A stretch of 64,000 nt of DNA from JAPOVO01 sp026708165 (lineage in GTDB: Bacteria > Chloroflexota > UBA11872 > VXNJ01): the NCBI GenBank assembly GCA_965208775.1, contig OZ242360.1, forward strand, positions 1,364,001 through 1,428,000. Reading direction: 5' to 3'. Shown here one piece after another: positions 61,509 through 64,000 of this stretch (position 1 is the stretch's first letter; each line of letters begins with the position of its first letter). A program made the position numbers and the translations under genes. The notes under the pieces were generated by a model. The model was not told the origin of the DNA. It searched no databases and saw only the letters and a list, made by a program, of their open reading frames with translations.

Positions 61509-61928
61509 ATGTTCAACGCCTTTCACCATGTTGCGGTGGTGGTGCCCGAATTGGACGAGGCACTAGAGCTCTTCAGAGACAAGATGGGGCTCAAAGTCAT
61601 CATGGAGTGGAGCTCCGAAGCGGAGGGCAACAAGTACGCCGCCGTGGAGCTGGCCGACGGCGGCAACTATCTAGAGCTGATCTGCCCCGTCAACAAGGAA
61701 ATCAGCCGGTTCGCGGACCATCTCGACCGGCACGGCGCAAGCGTTCATCACATCGCTTTCCGCAGCGACTCGATGGACGAGCTGATCGAACAAATGGAGG
61801 ACAAGGGGATAACGGGGACGGAACCAATGGTCAGCTCGTCGGGATGGAGGATCAATTTCTTCGATGAAGATACGACGCTTGGAGTCGGTCTTCAGCTAGT
61901 GGACGGGAAGCACGAAAATGGCAGTTAG
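61509..61928 (+). CDS. VOC/glyoxalase family protein (methylmalonyl-CoA epimerase-like)
   Basis: A 139-residue vicinal-oxygen-chelate protein with two beta-alpha-beta-beta-beta units. Metal ligands fit FHHVAVVVPEL (His), YLELICPV (Glu), HHIAFRSD (His) and a late acidic residue (LGVGLQLVD). The layout and the SVHHIAF segment resemble methylmalonyl-CoA epimerase. It overlaps the transaldolase-like gene by eleven bases. Confidence 0.75.
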   Translation: MFNAFHHVAVVVPELDEALELFRDKMGLKVIMEWSSEAEGNKYAAVELADGGNYLELICPVNKEISRFADHLDRHGASVHHIAFRSDSMDELIEQMEDKGITGTEPMVSSSGWRINFFDEDTTLGVGLQLVDGKHENGS

Positions 61929-62664
61929 CGCGCTCGAAGAGACGGCAATAGAGGCAACCGCAGCCGACATGGACGGCCGGGGACCCGCGATATGGCTGGC
62001 CGGCGATCCCGCCGACCTTGGGGAATGGCTGAGCTACGGCGCGGCCGGAATCGTGACTAATACGGTCGTGCTGAACGACATGGTCAAGAAGTACGGCCAG
62101 CTTACCGACGTGGTCCGGCGCTATCTGGACATCACGGACCTACCCGTGGTCGTGGAAGTCGACGGGGAGTCCACCGACGAACTGCTGGACGTGTCCTCGG
62201 TGTTTACGGACATGTCGGACCAGGTCATGATCAAGCTGCCCTGCACACCGCACGCGCTGGGCGCGTTTACCGAACTGCGCCGCCAGAACGTCGACACGAT
62301 GTGCACGACTGTGTTCTCCCTAGGACAGGCGTGCGCGGTGGCTCAGGCGGGGGCGACTCACATTCTGCCGTTCTGCGAACCGGTCAAGGAATTGGGGGGC
62401 GATCCCACCAAGCTAGTCCGGGAGTGCATCGAGACCTTTTCCGGGTGGTCCGAGCGCCCGTTCGTCACGGCGGCGCTGGTCAGGTCGGTTGACGTTGCCT
62501 ACCGGGCTTTGCGAGATGGAGCCGACGGAATAATCATCTTCTGGCCGATACTTAAAGAGATGATGCTGCATCCGCTCACGGACCAGTGGAACCACACGTT
62601 CAAGACCGAGTGGGAAGAGATGCACGAAGCCGGTCTGCTGGAAGGCGTGCCGGTTCGGGGTTGA
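61918..62664 (+). CDS. Transaldolase/fructose-6-phosphate aldolase-like protein
   Basis: A 248-residue barrel protein resembling the TalC/FSA group. GIVTNTVVLNDMVKKYG corresponds to the GVTTNPTLL start, VMIKLPCT carries the Schiff-base Lys106, and HILPFCEP matches the YVSPFVGR-like segment. The Arg of that segment is missing, so the substrate may be non-phosphorylated or unusual. Translationally coupled to the VOC gene. Confidence 0.7.
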   Translation: MAVSALEETAIEATAADMDGRGPAIWLAGDPADLGEWLSYGAAGIVTNTVVLNDMVKKYGQLTDVVRRYLDITDLPVVVEVDGESTDELLDVSSVFTDMSDQVMIKLPCTPHALGAFTELRRQNVDTMCTTVFSLGQACAVAQAGATHILPFCEPVKELGGDPTKLVRECIETFSGWSERPFVTAALVRSVDVAYRALRDGADGIIIFWPILKEMMLHPLTDQWNHTFKTEWEEMHEAGLLEGVPVRG

Positions 62665-62707
62665 GACTCAACGCGGCGGTGAGTCACTTCACGGAAGGGG
62701 CTTCCAT

Positions 62708-63154
62708 ATGGACCTGACGAAAGACGTTCCGCGCAGTCCGCACGAGAGGCTGGGAGGGATCGTCTTTCTTCCCCGGGCCATCGACAAGGGCAGGGCCGAT
62801 CTCGAAGGGAAGCTCGGCGACTATCTTTCGAGGACCGGCTTCTCGGAGGTTCTACTGGACTTCCTGGGCCTGTCTGTTGACGGCTTCCTGGACGCGCTGC
62901 ACGAACGCGAAACCGACGAGCAGGTCCTGGAATGGGTCTCGGCAAATATGACCGCCAGGAGCGCCAGCGAGATCGAGGAATTCAACCGGGCGTTCATCGA
63001 CCGCACTCCGCAAAACGAAGAGGAGTGGGAGCGCTACAGGACTTTCCTCGCGGAAATCGGCCAGTCGCACCGGACGGACATTACCCGCCAATTTGACAGG
63101 CTGGACCTGGACGAAGGACGCGAGGTACCGCAAGGCGGCCGACGGACCTACTAG
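62708..63154 (+). CDS. DUF5069 domain protein
   Basis: A 148-residue soluble protein beginning DLTKDVPRSPHERLGGIVFLPRAIDKGRADLEGKLGDY, the DUF5069 pattern. Function of the family is unknown. GGAAGGGG precedes the ATG. It follows the transaldolase-like gene by 43 bases and may be part of the same operon. Confidence 0.85.
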   Translation: MDLTKDVPRSPHERLGGIVFLPRAIDKGRADLEGKLGDYLSRTGFSEVLLDFLGLSVDGFLDALHERETDEQVLEWVSANMTARSASEIEEFNRAFIDRTPQNEEEWERYRTFLAEIGQSHRTDITRQFDRLDLDEGREVPQGGRRTY

Positions 63155-63208
63155 CCGCTCGAAGCGCCGCTAGCCTAGAACCGCCGGGGTTCGGATGAAG
63201 GCTGTCTG

Positions 63209-63670
63209 TTACCTGGCGTAGCCCGCGATGTTCAGGTTGTTGACGTAAGGCGCCAGGGCGGCGGCGGTTTGATCTTCACCAGCCGACGGCCGTCTTGGGA
63301 TAACCATCGCCCGGCGCTGAGGCGTGGTGTCGACGACTTTCACAGGCTCGCCTGGGTCGAGCGCCAGACCCATCTCAATCAGGGCGGTCCGAGTTTCCGC
63401 GACGACGCGGGCAATGTACTCCGAGTTCTTCCAGAACGGAGGCATGGGAGACAAGAAGGTGGGCCAGCAGGAGCATTGCGTGCAGACGATCACATGGTGA
63501 ACGTCGCCATCGTTGTCGCGCACGTCAAGGTCGATTCCTTGCGGAATCTCGATTCCCAGCCCGGCGAGCGCCCGCCTGGGATCACTTAGCAACTCTGACT
63601 TGAAGGCCGGGTCGGACCATGCAGCAGCTACGACCTGTACAGCCTTCTCGATTGGGTTGTTTTCGCTCAA
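63209..63670 (-). CDS. Nitrile hydratase alpha-subunit-like protein, no beta partner in view
   Basis: A 153-residue protein matching nitrile hydratase alpha from WSDPAFKSELLSDPRRALAGLG onward. The metal site VCTQCSCWP has all three Cys ligands (63, 66, 68); Thr at the second position is characteristic of cobalt-type enzymes. It is about 40-50 residues shorter at the N-terminus than typical alpha subunits. No beta subunit or cobalt activator lies within the window. Thiocyanate hydrolase gamma-like function is an alternative. Confidence 0.75.
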   Translation of the reverse strand: MSENNPIEKAVQVVAAAWSDPAFKSELLSDPRRALAGLGIEIPQGIDLDVRDNDGDVHHVIVCTQCSCWPTFLSPMPPFWKNSEYIARVVAETRTALIEMGLALDPGEPVKVVDTTPQRRAMVIPRRPSAGEDQTAAALAPYVNNLNIAGYAR

Positions 63671-63753
63671 ACCACTGCGCCTGTCTAATATGCGTAAACC
63701 GCCTTCGCCAATCCGAGATTACACGAACGCCGGCGGGGGGAAAGGATCCGATA

Positions 63754-64000
63754 GTGAAGTTTTGCATGGTGGGATACGGGAGCATCGCAGGATTTCACCG
63801 GGACGCGCTGATGCAGATGGACGGCGTTTCGATCGATTCGGTGATGGGCCGGCTGCTGGAACCTACCCAGCAATTCGCCGAAAGCTGCGGCGCTCCGCTG
63901 GCCACGACCGATCTTCAGGAGGCGCTCGACAGGCCGGGGCTGGACGCGGTGCTCATCACTTCACCCAGCCAGGCGCACTACGAGCAAACCGTCGCGGCTC
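63754..64000 (+). CDS. Gfo/Idh/MocA family oxidoreductase (5' end only)
   Basis: From GTG 63754 the frame is open to the window edge (82 full codons). The start KFCMVGYGSIAGFHRDAL is a Rossmann motif, and LDAVLITSPSQAHYEQTV is the family's dinucleotide-domain block. AAAGGA lies seven bases upstream. The EKP motif would fall beyond the edge. It diverges from the nitrile hydratase-like gene. Confidence 0.8.
   Translation, partial: MKFCMVGYGSIAGFHRDALMQMDGVSIDSVMGRLLEPTQQFAESCGAPLATTDLQEALDRPGLDAVLITSPSQAHYEQTVAA

Overview
The window is high-GC bacterial DNA that is almost entirely coding. The gene content suggests a Chloroflexota-type bacterium (SAR202/Dehalococcoidia-like, marine or sponge-associated): two phytanoyl-CoA dioxygenase-family proteins, an enolase-superfamily dehydratase, Gfo/Idh/MocA oxidoreductases, a DUF1445 hydro-lyase and a Tat-exported protein with a Chloroflexi-style aromatic/glycine module. 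That assignment is inference; no rRNA is present.

Layout. 1-5720: the 3' part of a membrane glycosyltransferase, an isolated 19-codon gene with its own promoter and hairpin, RidA, an HD hydrolase, lexA, a YjbQ protein, a PhyH dioxygenase and tRNA-Ile(GAU). 5967-20619: a block that looks like a sterol/triterpenoid-modification locus. It holds two sterol C-24 methyltransferase (Erg6/SMT) homologues, a Rieske oxygenase, an FAD oxidoreductase, a GPP34(GOLPH3)-cytochrome P450 fusion and an RND/MMPL lipid exporter. Between the first SMT and the rest lies a ~3.7 kb segment (nucleotidyltransferase plus MetE-like protein) bounded by 247-bp direct repeats that contain the 3' end of the SMT gene. Directly after it is a peroxiredoxin whose peroxidatic residue is encoded by in-frame TGA with a SECIS-like hairpin, so it is probably a selenoprotein. 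21118-26808: a Tat-exported glycosidase-like protein, an ABC-2 exporter divergent from a membrane protein/HTH pair across a palindrome, and a small membrane protein.

27104-35012: tRNA-Ala(UGC) followed by a defence-type region: a HigBA-like toxin-antitoxin pair, a membrane pentapeptide protein, and a single-chain restriction-modification enzyme with palindromic repeats inserted in frame. The surrounding intergenic DNA carries many copies of the same short palindromic repeats. 35026-41490: catabolic genes (DUF1445, enolase superfamily, Gfo/Idh/MocA) and the TldD/TldE protease pair. 41668-49832: a tightly packed plus-strand run: fmdB, dtd, hisS-like, hisG, hisD, hisB, nadK, recN, closed by a hairpin plus T-run. 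49974-59369: a MoxR/DUF58/von Willebrand-A operon (possible envelope chaperone system) ending with the CCA-adding enzyme. 59412-64000: gpsA, an HD nucleotidase-like gene, VOC and transaldolase-like genes, DUF5069, a lone nitrile hydratase alpha subunit and the start of another Gfo/Idh/MocA gene.

The most notable features are the sterol-type locus with its GPP34-P450 fusion, the probable selenocysteine peroxiredoxin, the SMT 3'-end repeat that resembles an integration scar, and the isolated 19-codon gene. Start codons are often GTG or TTG; several starts given here were chosen from Shine-Dalgarno position or stop-start overlaps.
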